A DNA stretch of 48,008 nucleotides, taken from the NCBI RefSeq assembly GCF_014697075.1, contig NZ_JACJRE010000056.1, forward strand, positions 1-48,008, read 5' to 3'. This DNA comes from Tolypothrix sp. FACHB-123. GTDB lineage: Bacteria; Cyanobacteriota; Cyanobacteriia; Cyanobacteriales; Nostocaceae. The notes below the pieces were generated by a model, which was given only the letters and a program-made list of their open reading frames with translations, made no database searches and had not been told where the DNA came from. The position numbers and the translations under genes were made by a program. Below, piece by piece: positions 9,467 through 16,051 of this stretch. Each line of letters begins with the position of its first letter. Positions within the stretch are counted from its first letter, which is position 1.

Positions 9467-10657
9467 ATGAAGATATTAGTATTAAGTTGGGAGTTTCCAC
9501 CGAGGATAGTTGGTGGGATTGCGCGTCATGTAGCAGAGTTATATCCAGAATTGGTGAAGTTGGGACATGAAATTCATTTGATTACGGTGGAACACGGTCA
9601 AGCTTCGATGTACGAATTGGTAGAAGGAATACATGTACATCGAGTCCCGGTAGCTGCTAGTAGAGACTTTTTTCACTGGATAGTCAACTTGAATGAAAGC
9701 ATGGGACATCATGGTGGCAAACTGATTCTAGAAGAAGGCCCTTTTGATTTAATTCATGCTCATGATTGGTTAGTTGGTGATGCTGCGATCGCACTCAAGA
9801 GTAACTTTAAAATACCCCTAATTGCGACAATTCACGCGACTGAACACGGACGCTATAACGGTCTTCATACAGACACCCAACGCTATATCAGTGGGAAAGA
9901 GAATTTGTTAGCTTTCAATGCTTGGCGAATTATTGTTTGTAGCGAATATATGCGCCTGGAAGTGGAAAGAGTATTACATAGCCCTTGGGATAAAATTGAT
10001 GTAATTTTTAACGGAATTCGGCCAGAAAAGAAACAGCATCATGAAGGCTTTCATGCTGATAATTTTCGCCGCCAATTTGCTGAAGACAATGAAAAAATTG
10101 TCTACTATGTTGGGCGCATGACTTACGAGAAGGGTGTGCCTTTATTACTCAATGCTGCACCCAAGGTACTGGGGGAAATGGGTGGTAATGTTAAATTTGT
10201 GATTGTTGGCGGCGGTAATACTGACCATCTCAAGCGTCAAGCTTGGGATTTAGGAATTTGGCATAAATGCTATTTTACTGGTTTTCTTTCTGATGAATAC
10301 TTGGATAAATTTCAGACTGTAGCTGACTGTGCAGTTTTCCCCAGTCTTTATGAACCCTTTGGTATAGTTGCGTTAGAAAGTTTTGCCTCGCGCGTTCCCG
10401 TAGTAGTTTCAGATACTGGTGGTTTTCCCGAAGTCGTGCAACATACAAAAACCGGGATTGTTACCTGGGTAAACAGTCCTGACTCCATTGCTTGGGGAAT
10501 TTTGGAGGTTTTGAAAAATCCTGGTTATCGCCAATGGCTGATTGATAATGCTTATGAGGATTTAGAGAGACGCTTTAGCTGGACAAAATTAGCCCTGCAA
10601 ACTGAAGCTGTGTATCAGCGAGTAGTGAAAGAGCGATCGCAGGTAGACTGGTTTTAA
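9467..10657 (+). CDS. Glycosyltransferase family 4 (GT-B fold)
   Basis: The 396 residues span the whole GT4 fold. The N-terminal Rossmann domain begins MKILVLSWEFPPRIVGGIARHV, with the glycine-rich acceptor/donor loop VGG at 15-17. It continues with DLIHAHDWLVG and ends near VIFNGI (about 179-184). The C-terminal domain has YVGRMTYEKGV and the EX7E nucleotide-sugar motif, Glu296 and Glu304 in EPFGIVALE. The N-terminus resembles glycogen-synthase-like GT4 enzymes, but sugar donor and acceptor cannot be assigned. No transmembrane segment is seen. The cyanophycinase-like gene follows on the same strand after about 150 bp. That gap holds its own hairpins, so the pair may be co-transcribed but separately controlled. 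Confidence 0.88.
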   Translation: MKILVLSWEFPPRIVGGIARHVAELYPELVKLGHEIHLITVEHGQASMYELVEGIHVHRVPVAASRDFFHWIVNLNESMGHHGGKLILEEGPFDLIHAHDWLVGDAAIALKSNFKIPLIATIHATEHGRYNGLHTDTQRYISGKENLLAFNAWRIIVCSEYMRLEVERVLHSPWDKIDVIFNGIRPEKKQHHEGFHADNFRRQFAEDNEKIVYYVGRMTYEKGVPLLLNAAPKVLGEMGGNVKFVIVGGGNTDHLKRQAWDLGIWHKCYFTGFLSDEYLDKFQTVADCAVFPSLYEPFGIVALESFASRVPVVVSDTGGFPEVVQHTKTGIVTWVNSPDSIAWGILEVLKNPGYRQWLIDNAYEDLERRFSWTKLALQTEAVYQRVVKERSQVDWF

Positions 10658-10725
10658 ATTGCACAAGCAACGAAAAAATCAGTAGAGAATAAAAGATTAC
10701 CCTGCATTTTTAGGGTTAAAAAACA

Positions 10726-10740
10726 GTACAAGCCTTGTAC
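10726..10740. repeat. Perfect 7-1-7 palindrome upstream of the S51 peptidase
   Basis: GTACAAG-C-CTTGTAC is a perfect two-fold symmetric 15-mer, 68 nt before the peptidase start codon and after the GT4 stop. Its symmetry fits a dimeric regulator's operator, or a small hairpin in a read-through transcript. Neither has been tested. Confidence 0.45.
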
Positions 10741-10755
10741 GCTGGGAATTTCACC

Positions 10756-10802
10756 CCTTCTGGTGAGAGAGTTAGCAAATAATTGCAGTTTGCACCAGAA
10801 GG
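10756..10802 (+). promoter_or_regulatory. Hairpin sequestering the ribosome binding site of the S51 peptidase gene
   Basis: CCTTCTGGTG (10756-10765) is the exact reverse complement of CACCAGAAGG (10793-10802), giving a 10-bp stem around a 27-nt loop. The right arm contains AGAAGG (10797-10802), the Shine-Dalgarno placed 5 nt before the ATG at 10808. If the mRNA starts upstream of 10756, the stem would block ribosome access. That suggests an RNA thermometer, a leader switch or control by an antisense or protein factor. Confidence 0.55.
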
Positions 10803-10807
10803 TTAGC

Positions 10808-11872
10808 ATGACTAAGGCCTTTCCAAATATAGCAAAGTGGTTAAAAAGTTTAGGAACCATGTTGCTGAAGATGGGAACCACCTTCATAACCCATATTACA
10901 GCAAACTTGAGACGCTATTTTCAGGACATTACCGAGGATGTCGATTCTTCTTTAGCTCCCTTACCTACTTTACCTGCTTTATCTGCCTTGCCTCACCTAG
11001 CCGGGCCTGTGCTTAACTTGGGTGGTGGTGGCCCTGATGTTGAGGAGGCGATTCAATGGATGATTCACCAGGTGAGGGGTGGTATTAACTGCGCTACTAA
11101 AGTTAATGTTGTAGTTCTCCGCACCTATGGTAATCACGATTACACTCGATTGATTTATGAGATGAAAGGCGTAAAGTCGGCAGAAACGCTGATTATCAGT
11201 AATCGCAACGATGCTAACAGAGCGGAGATTGTTGATAAAGTCCGCAAAGCAGATGTAATTTTTATTGCAGGCGGCGACCAATGCCAATACATCCGTAACT
11301 GGAAAGGCACTAAGCTAGAGGCGGCTGTTAAATCTGTTTACGCCAGAGGTGGAGGAATTGGCGGTACTAGTGCGGGGGCGATGATCCAAAGTGAATTTGT
11401 TTATGATGCTTGTGCTTCTTCCGAAGAAGGGATTGAAACCAAAGATGCGCTGGAAGATCCTTATCAGGATATTACCTTCACTTACAACTTTTTTAAATGG
11501 CGGCATCTTTCGGGAACGATTGTAGACACCCACTTTGACAGGCGCAAGAGAATGGGCAGAATTATGGCTTTTATCGCCCGTCAAATTCAAGATGGCAAAA
11601 CTCAACGGGCTTTAGGTATCGCCATTAGTGAAGAAACATCGGTAGTTATTGATAAATATGGTTTGGCAAAAGTGATGGGTAGGGGTGCAGCATATTTTGT
11701 TTTGGGCGATCGCCCCCCAGAAGTTTGCAAACCCCGCACACCTTTAACATTTCACGACTACAAAATTTGGCGCGTTCCCCGTGGCGATACCTTTGATTTA
11801 AAGAACATACCCAGTAGAGGTTATTATCTGCGGAGTGTGAAACGGGGAAGGTTTAATTCAGATCCATATTAA
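10808..11872 (+). CDS. Cyanophycinase-like S51 family serine peptidase
   Basis: From the chosen ATG this is 354 residues. Residues about 1-65 are a basic then proline/leucine-rich extension. The peptidase E/cyanophycinase fold follows, starting at GPVLNLGGGGPDVEEA. The nucleophile is Ser188 in GIGGTSAGA. Other family marks are FIAGGDQCQY (about 152-161) and VDTHFDRRKRMGR (about 239-251), which matches the cyanophycinase histidine region. Cyanophycinases cleave the Asp-Arg storage polymer to beta-Asp-Arg. This member is longer than classical CphB (about 270-300 residues) and no cyanophycin synthetase is nearby, so its substrate may differ. A GTG at 10763 is in frame, but the ATG at 10808 has AGAAGG at ideal spacing. 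The N-terminal extension is not an obvious signal peptide. Confidence 0.83.
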   Translation: MTKAFPNIAKWLKSLGTMLLKMGTTFITHITANLRRYFQDITEDVDSSLAPLPTLPALSALPHLAGPVLNLGGGGPDVEEAIQWMIHQVRGGINCATKVNVVVLRTYGNHDYTRLIYEMKGVKSAETLIISNRNDANRAEIVDKVRKADVIFIAGGDQCQYIRNWKGTKLEAAVKSVYARGGGIGGTSAGAMIQSEFVYDACASSEEGIETKDALEDPYQDITFTYNFFKWRHLSGTIVDTHFDRRKRMGRIMAFIARQIQDGKTQRALGIAISEETSVVIDKYGLAKVMGRGAAYFVLGDRPPEVCKPRTPLTFHDYKIWRVPRGDTFDLKNIPSRGYYLRSVKRGRFNSDPY

Positions 11873-11900
11873 GGGGCTAGGGGCTAGGGGCTAGGGAGTT
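11870..11900. repeat. STRR heptamer run (GGGGCTA)
   Basis: Three to four tandem copies of GGGGCTA/GGGCTAG lie directly after the S51 peptidase stop, between convergent genes. It belongs to the same heptamer family as the runs near 3.2, 34.5 and 41.5 kb. Confidence 0.65.
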
Positions 11901-11921
11901 ATTTTCTCCCTTCCCTTGTCC

Positions 11922-13088
11922 TCACACCAAAGTTGTCTGCTTGCGCAAACTCCTAATTGTGGCGATCGCATGTTTGGCTACGATATCAATCTCCTCTGGG
12001 GTATTGAAGCGCCCAATGCCAAAGCGTACTGAGGCGTAGGCTAGCTGTGGGGGATGTCCTAAGGCGGTGAGAACGTGGGAAGGTGCTGTGACGGCGGAGT
12101 TACAAGCGGAACCGGAAGAAACTGCCATGATTGATTGTAATCCTAACCCAAGTGCTGCACCATCTACGCCATCAACGCTAATACTCAGGTTTCCTGGTAG
12201 GCGTTGGGTAAGATGTCCGTTGAGGTGAACGCCTTCGATTTGGGAAAGTTGTTCCCACAGTTTTAGCCGCAGTTGTGTCTGTCGTTGGTTCTCTGTTGCT
12301 TGTTCTGCTAAAGCGATTTCTACAGCTTTACCGAAACCGACGATTTGCGGTGTATATAATGTACCCGATCGCATTCCTCGTTCATGTCCGCCGCCATGTT
12401 GTTGGGGGGCGAGTTGGACTCTGGGGTTGCGTCTTCTGACGTATAATGCACCAATACCTTTTGGGCCGTATACTTTATGTGCTGTTAGCGACATTAAGTC
12501 AATTTTTTGGGCTTCCACATCCAAGGGCATTTTACCAATAGCTTGGGCGGCGTCGGTGTGGAATAAAATATTGCGATCGCGGCAAATTTCCCCAATCGCT
12601 GATAACGGCTGCAATACGCCAATTTCGTTATTTGCAGCCATTACTGACACTAAAATTGTCTCTGGGCGGATCGCTTTTTCTAAATCAGTTAAATCAATTA
12701 ATCCGTCTTTTTGTACGGGAAGTACTGTAATTTCAAAACCCAATGTTTTTAAATATGCACAAGGGTCGAGAACAGCTTTATGTTCTGTCGCCACAGTAAT
12801 AATATGCTGTCCTTTTTGGAAATAAGCTTCAGCTACACCTTTTATCGCTAAATTATTCGCTTCTGTCGCCCCACTGGTAATGACAATTTCTTCTGGTGAG
12901 GCTTTAATAGCTGCTGCTAGAATTTCTCGCGTTTGTTTCACCGCTGCTTCTGCTTCCCAACCATAAACATGACTAATACTTGCTGGATTACCAAACTTTT
13001 CTGTGAAGTAAGGAATCATTGCTGCTAATACTCGTTCGTCAACGGGGGTGGTAGCATGGCAATCAAGGTAGATGGGGCGATTAGACAT
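11922..13088 (-). CDS. iscS: Cysteine desulfurase (IscS/NifS family)
   Basis: The 388 residues cover the whole aminotransferase class V fold. PLP-binding Lys205 sits in LTAHKVYGPKG, the HTDAAQAIGK segment (177-186) stacks on the cofactor, and the active-site Cys329 is in SSGSACNSA, the group I (IscS/NifS) loop type. The enzyme takes sulfur from cysteine as a persulfide for Fe-S clusters and thiolated tRNA. The surroundings are not nif genes, so a housekeeping IscS-like role is more likely than a nitrogenase-dedicated NifS. The start ATG at 13088 gives the family-typical MxNRPIYLDCHATTP N-terminus. The stop of the upstream PD-(D/E)XK-like gene is 3 bp away, so the two may be co-transcribed. 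Confidence 0.95.
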   Translation of the reverse strand: MSNRPIYLDCHATTPVDERVLAAMIPYFTEKFGNPASISHVYGWEAEAAVKQTREILAAAIKASPEEIVITSGATEANNLAIKGVAEAYFQKGQHIITVATEHKAVLDPCAYLKTLGFEITVLPVQKDGLIDLTDLEKAIRPETILVSVMAANNEIGVLQPLSAIGEICRDRNILFHTDAAQAIGKMPLDVEAQKIDLMSLTAHKVYGPKGIGALYVRRRNPRVQLAPQQHGGGHERGMRSGTLYTPQIVGFGKAVEIALAEQATENQRQTQLRLKLWEQLSQIEGVHLNGHLTQRLPGNLSISVDGVDGAALGLGLQSIMAVSSGSACNSAVTAPSHVLTALGHPPQLAYASVRFGIGRFNTPEEIDIVAKHAIATIRSLRKQTTLV

Positions 13089-13091
13089 ATA

Positions 13092-13658
13092 TCAACTCAA
13101 AATTTGACTTAATTTTTTTAATATCCTGAGAAATGGATACAATTCATTCTCTCGCTTGGATAACGTAAACCTATCGGATAAAGCATACTCAGACTTATCT
13201 TGCTGAATTAGCTTGATAAACTGGAAATCTTCTCCACTCGTTACACAGCCAAACACAGATTTGTCTGGATGAGGATTAGCCAGCATATAAGCGATCGCTT
13301 GCGGTATAGCTTCTAAAAGGTAAAAACTAGGTATTTTAGATTCAATTATTAACAACCACAGTTGTTTTTGAATAACTAAAACGTCAATGCGTCCTCTAAC
13401 AATTTCGTCTTTATCCTCAATTGCAATTTCTATCGACTCTTCCGTCGCTAATAAAAATGGCTCACGATAAAATCCAGCTAAATCTAGTAAAGGAGATAAT
13501 ACCACCATTTTGACCGCGTTCTCTAAAATTGGTGGGCGCTTTGCCAATCTGAGGAAATTAGCTTTAACTCTGTCGAGATATTCCTTTTCTAAATCTGTGA
13601 CTTCGGGGAGAGAATCAAACCACTCTTGAAACAAGTTCTCACTGTCTGACTGTCGCAA
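13092..13658 (-). CDS. PD-(D/E)XK-like protein, copy 1; N-terminus interrupted by a TGA
   Basis: This 188-residue frame is clearly paralogous to the gene at 14195-14848. Shared blocks are LEKEYLDRVK, ENAVKMVVLSPLLDLAGFYR, TEESIEI, a GRIDVLVI...LLIIESK segment and DRFTL. The Asp of GRID and the Glu-Ser-Lys of IIESK fit a PD-(D/E)XK nuclease core; many cyanobacterial relatives are annotated as type I restriction subunit R-like. The frame as given must use a TTG start at 13658. Upstream, in the same frame, an ATG at 13718 encodes MVQVIQAQNIGIAY, matching the paralogue's MVQIIQGQNVTLSY. A TGA at 13674-13676 then sits where the paralogue has Leu. The gene is therefore either a young pseudogene or re-initiates. 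It ends 3 bp before iscS. Confidence 0.72.
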   Translation of the reverse strand: MRQSDSENLFQEWFDSLPEVTDLEKEYLDRVKANFLRLAKRPPILENAVKMVVLSPLLDLAGFYREPFLLATEESIEIAIEDKDEIVRGRIDVLVIQKQLWLLIIESKIPSFYLLEAIPQAIAYMLANPHPDKSVFGCVTSGEDFQFIKLIQQDKSEYALSDRFTLSKRENELYPFLRILKKLSQILS

Positions 13659-13718
13659 ACCAAATCTTTCTTTTCAATAGGCAATACCTATATTTTGGGC
13701 TTGGATGACTTGAACCAT

Positions 13719-14194
13719 TATTGATAGAATAAAGGCGCTATGATTATTTTATAGCTTTACAAAACTTCACAATACTATAATTAATTAGGCAAATTAGGCA
13801 AAATAAACCACGTCCATCTTGAGAACTGGAGCTTTTTAAACAGCGAGTTGAGATATGTAGTCCTTAATATATAAGCTTTCAGCCAATAATATAAAAACTA
13901 CAGGTTTCAACCTGGATGAGGTTTATCCTTTGTATTTAGAGAGTCATGTATTGCGATGGCATACAGTGAGTTTACTATGGCTCAAGTTAGAGAAAAATTT
14001 GGCTTAATTATCCCAGAACCAGATAATTTATTTGCTGAAGTTTCTAGTATCTAACCTAGTCAAATATTACAAATATTTCTAAAATAAATTTTAGCAACAG
14101 TAATTAATACAAGTTGGTTACTAGTTAATTATCCCAATTTTATTAGAGTTATCTAAAATTTTAACTTTCAGATTGTTAATTTATCGTGCTGAGT
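13719..14194. other. Intergenic region between the two PD-(D/E)XK-like paralogues
   Basis: This 476-bp A/T-rich region separates the two related minus-strand genes. It contains the plus-strand gene remnant at 13956-14054 and a short palindrome, CAGGTTTCAACCTG, at about 13900. Nothing else is recognisable. The promoter of copy 1 should lie near 13719-13790. Confidence 0.45.
13956..14054 (+). pseudogene. Remnant N-terminus of a 'MAYSEFT' family protein
   Basis: A 32-residue frame starts MAYSEFTMAQVREKFGL and continues to LFAEVSSI before TAA. From memory it resembles the N-terminus of a cyanobacterial protein family of about 200 residues (MAYSxFTLxxVxxxFGL...LFAxI). In that family the rest encodes a restriction-like domain similar in style to the flanking genes. 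Here nothing downstream continues the frame, so it is most likely a decayed copy. The call rests on recalled family resemblance and was not checked by search. Confidence 0.5.
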
Positions 14195-14848
14195 TTAACA
14201 AACTTGTCCTAGTTTTTTCAATATACTTAAAACAGTATATAGTTCATTTTGGCTACTATATAAAGTAAATCTATCCGATAATCCATAAATTGGCTGATTA
14301 TCTCTGCTGAGTTTGATAAATTGAAAATCTTCGCCATTTAGTACTAATGAGTATACTGGCTCCTCAGGATTTGGTGCAGCTAGCATGTAGGTAAATGCTT
14401 GAGGAATAGCTTTAGCTAAAGAAAAAGCAGACCTTTTGGATTCAATTATTAGTAACCATAGTTTATTTTGGATGACTAATACATCAATCTTGCCTTTAAT
14501 AATTTCTTTTTCTGCTTCTGCTTTATTGGCATTACCTATAATGACTTCTTCACTAATTTCTATACTTTCTTCCGTTGCAATAGTAAAAGGCGGACGATAA
14601 AAGCCTGCTAAATCTAATAGGGGAGATAAGACTACTAATTTTACTGCCTCTTCTAAAAGAGGTACATTTTCCAGTAAACTGAGGTAGTTGGTTTTTACTC
14701 TATCTAAATATTGCTGTTCTAACTCGGTTATCGTGGGTAAATTATCACGCCACTCTATAAAAAACTGAGCGTCTTCAGATTTTGTGAGAGCAAAGTTTTC
14801 TTTTAAGTAAGAAAGAGTTACATTTTGCCCTTGGATAATTTGCACCAT
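14195..14848 (-). CDS. PD-(D/E)XK-like protein, copy 2 (intact)
   Basis: This intact 217-residue paralogue of the protein at 13092-13658 has an N-terminal segment MVQIIQGQNVTLSYLKENF, the helical block LEQQYLDRVKTNYLSLL, and VVLSPLLDLAGFYRPPF. The putative nuclease core is GKIDVLVI...LLIIESK (Asp, then Glu-x-Lys), and the protein ends at DRFTLYSSQNELY. An insertion of about 10 residues (IGNANKAEAEKE) before GKID distinguishes it from copy 1. Relatives are often labelled restriction endonuclease subunit R-like, but no methylase or specificity subunit is adjacent, so its activity is unproven. It is preceded by a peroxiredoxin gene on the same strand, separated by a hairpin. Confidence 0.75.
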   Translation of the reverse strand: MVQIIQGQNVTLSYLKENFALTKSEDAQFFIEWRDNLPTITELEQQYLDRVKTNYLSLLENVPLLEEAVKLVVLSPLLDLAGFYRPPFTIATEESIEISEEVIIGNANKAEAEKEIIKGKIDVLVIQNKLWLLIIESKRSAFSLAKAIPQAFTYMLAAPNPEEPVYSLVLNGEDFQFIKLSRDNQPIYGLSDRFTLYSSQNELYTVLSILKKLGQVC

Positions 14849-14905
14849 AGGTTATTGAACAACCTAATATTTTAATAGCAATAGCTGGAATCATTAATGC
14901 TAATT

Positions 14906-14935
14906 TGGTGCGTTGCGTTAGGCGACAACACACCA
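14906..14935. terminator. Inverted repeat between bcp and the PD-(D/E)XK-like gene
   Basis: TGGTGCGTTG (14906-14915) pairs with CAACACACCA (14926-14935) with one mismatch around a 10-nt loop. It lies 18 nt after the bcp stop on the minus strand. It may be a dispersed palindromic repeat that also serves as a transcript 3' end; there is no strong U-run. Confidence 0.45.
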
Positions 14936-14952
14936 TAAATTAAACTTGCAAT

Positions 14953-15447
14953 CTAAGATAATGCAGTTGATATGGTTGCCAATTCTTGCAATTTATTTAA
15001 AACTTGTTGAGCATGAGCTTTAACTTTGACATTCGACCAAGTATAAGCGATTTTCCCATCAGGATCGATGAGAAAAGTTGAGCGCACAACACCCATATAT
15101 TCTTTACCCATAAACTTCTTTAATTGCCAAACTCCATAAACTTCGGCTAAATCGTGTTCTGGATCGCTTAACAGGGTAATTGTTAAGTTATGTTTAGCAA
15201 TAAACTTACAATGGGATTGGCTAGAATCTGGACTTACGCCGAAGATTTTCGCGCCCATTGCGCTAAATTCTTGATTTAAATCGGTAAAATCTTTAGCTTC
15301 TGTGGTGCAACCTGGGGTGTTATCTTTGGGGTAAAAATAAAGCACAACCCATTGACCGCTAAAATCCGTTAGACTGACGGGGGTTTCGTGTTCGTCAGGA
15401 ATGGAAAATTCAGGTGCTGGTTGTCCGATTTGGGGAATATTACTCAT
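14953..15447 (-). CDS. bcp: Peroxiredoxin, BCP/PrxQ family
   Basis: The 164 residues form a single AhpC/TSA-type thioredoxin fold. Peroxidatic Cys47 lies in PKDNTPGCTTEAKDF. PrxQ proteins usually have a resolving Cys five residues later (CTxEAC), but here that position is Lys52. The only other Cys seen is Cys80 in SPDSSQSHCKF, which could resolve instead. The enzyme reduces hydrogen and alkyl peroxides at the expense of thioredoxin. A start ATG at 15447 gives MSNIPQIGQPAPEF, a normal N-terminus. The gene is alone on its transcript as far as can be seen, with a HIP1 site just upstream. Confidence 0.92.
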   Translation of the reverse strand: MSNIPQIGQPAPEFSIPDEHETPVSLTDFSGQWVVLYFYPKDNTPGCTTEAKDFTDLNQEFSAMGAKIFGVSPDSSQSHCKFIAKHNLTITLLSDPEHDLAEVYGVWQLKKFMGKEYMGVVRSTFLIDPDGKIAYTWSNVKVKAHAQQVLNKLQELATISTALS

Positions 15448-15550
15448 AATTGGGAAAAGAGCGATCGCTTGATAATTTTACCTAAATTCAGCTATCGCAT
15501 GTAAGCATCGGTAAGTGTGCTTGTATCTTAGCTATTATTGCCAGCGCACT

Positions 15551-16015
15551 TCATGTTTTTTGTAATAAAGTGCTTTTTTCTAACTCTGTGATGCGCTGCA
15601 TTTGTTGCAGATTCCAGTCATCGTTGGAGTATGGGGTAGAAAACCAAGCCTCGAGAATTTCTTTAGCGATCGCATCTGTTGTTGCGCGTAGACTTAATAC
15701 TAAGACATTAGCATGGTTCCAAATACGTGCCCCACGAGCCGTCTCGGCATCATGACATAAAGCAGCGCGAATACCACTAACTTTATTAGCTGCAATTGAT
15801 GCACCTGTACCAGTCCAACAAAAGACAATTCCTTCGTCTGCTTGGTGTGTGGCTACAGCTAAAGCCACTTTACTACTGCTAATAGGCCAATCAACTTCTG
15901 ATTCATGTTTATCCAAAGAACCAAAGGTGATGATTTGATGTCCGCGCTGTTTGAGTTCTGCAAGTACTATATCTGTTAAGTGTGTACGTTCATCACTGCC
16001 AATAGCAATTTTCAT
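15551..16015 (-). CDS. RpiB/LacAB family sugar-phosphate isomerase-like protein
   Basis: This 154-residue protein has the RpiB fold: MKIAIGSD at the start, GIVFCWTGTGASIAANKVSGIRAALCHD in the middle (quoted in part, residues about 63-89) and ANVLVLSLR after it. Cys66, which serves as the catalytic base in E. coli RpiB, is kept. Two other usual residues are changed: the SDHAG/CDHVG motif is SDERT here, and the HND motif His near residue 99 is Trp (RIWNHAN). Ribose-5-phosphate isomerase activity is therefore doubtful, and a divergent sugar-phosphate isomerase or a non-enzymatic role is possible. It is flanked on the same strand by bcp and the c-di-GMP enzyme gene. Confidence 0.82.
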   Translation of the reverse strand: MKIAIGSDERTHLTDIVLAELKQRGHQIITFGSLDKHESEVDWPISSSKVALAVATHQADEGIVFCWTGTGASIAANKVSGIRAALCHDAETARGARIWNHANVLVLSLRATTDAIAKEILEAWFSTPYSNDDWNLQQMQRITELEKSTLLQKT

Positions 16016-16051
16016 CTCAGCACCCTCAGTACTTTAGTAAATCAGGATTGA

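Noticed and set aside
10808-11872. Naming the S51 peptidase cphB
   Set aside because: It has the family's Ser, His and GGDQ motifs, but its length, N-terminal extension and lack of cphA nearby leave the substrate open.
12427-12825. 132-residue plus-strand frame inside iscS
   Set aside because: It is antisense to a highly conserved gene and shows no protein family features. It is a shadow frame.
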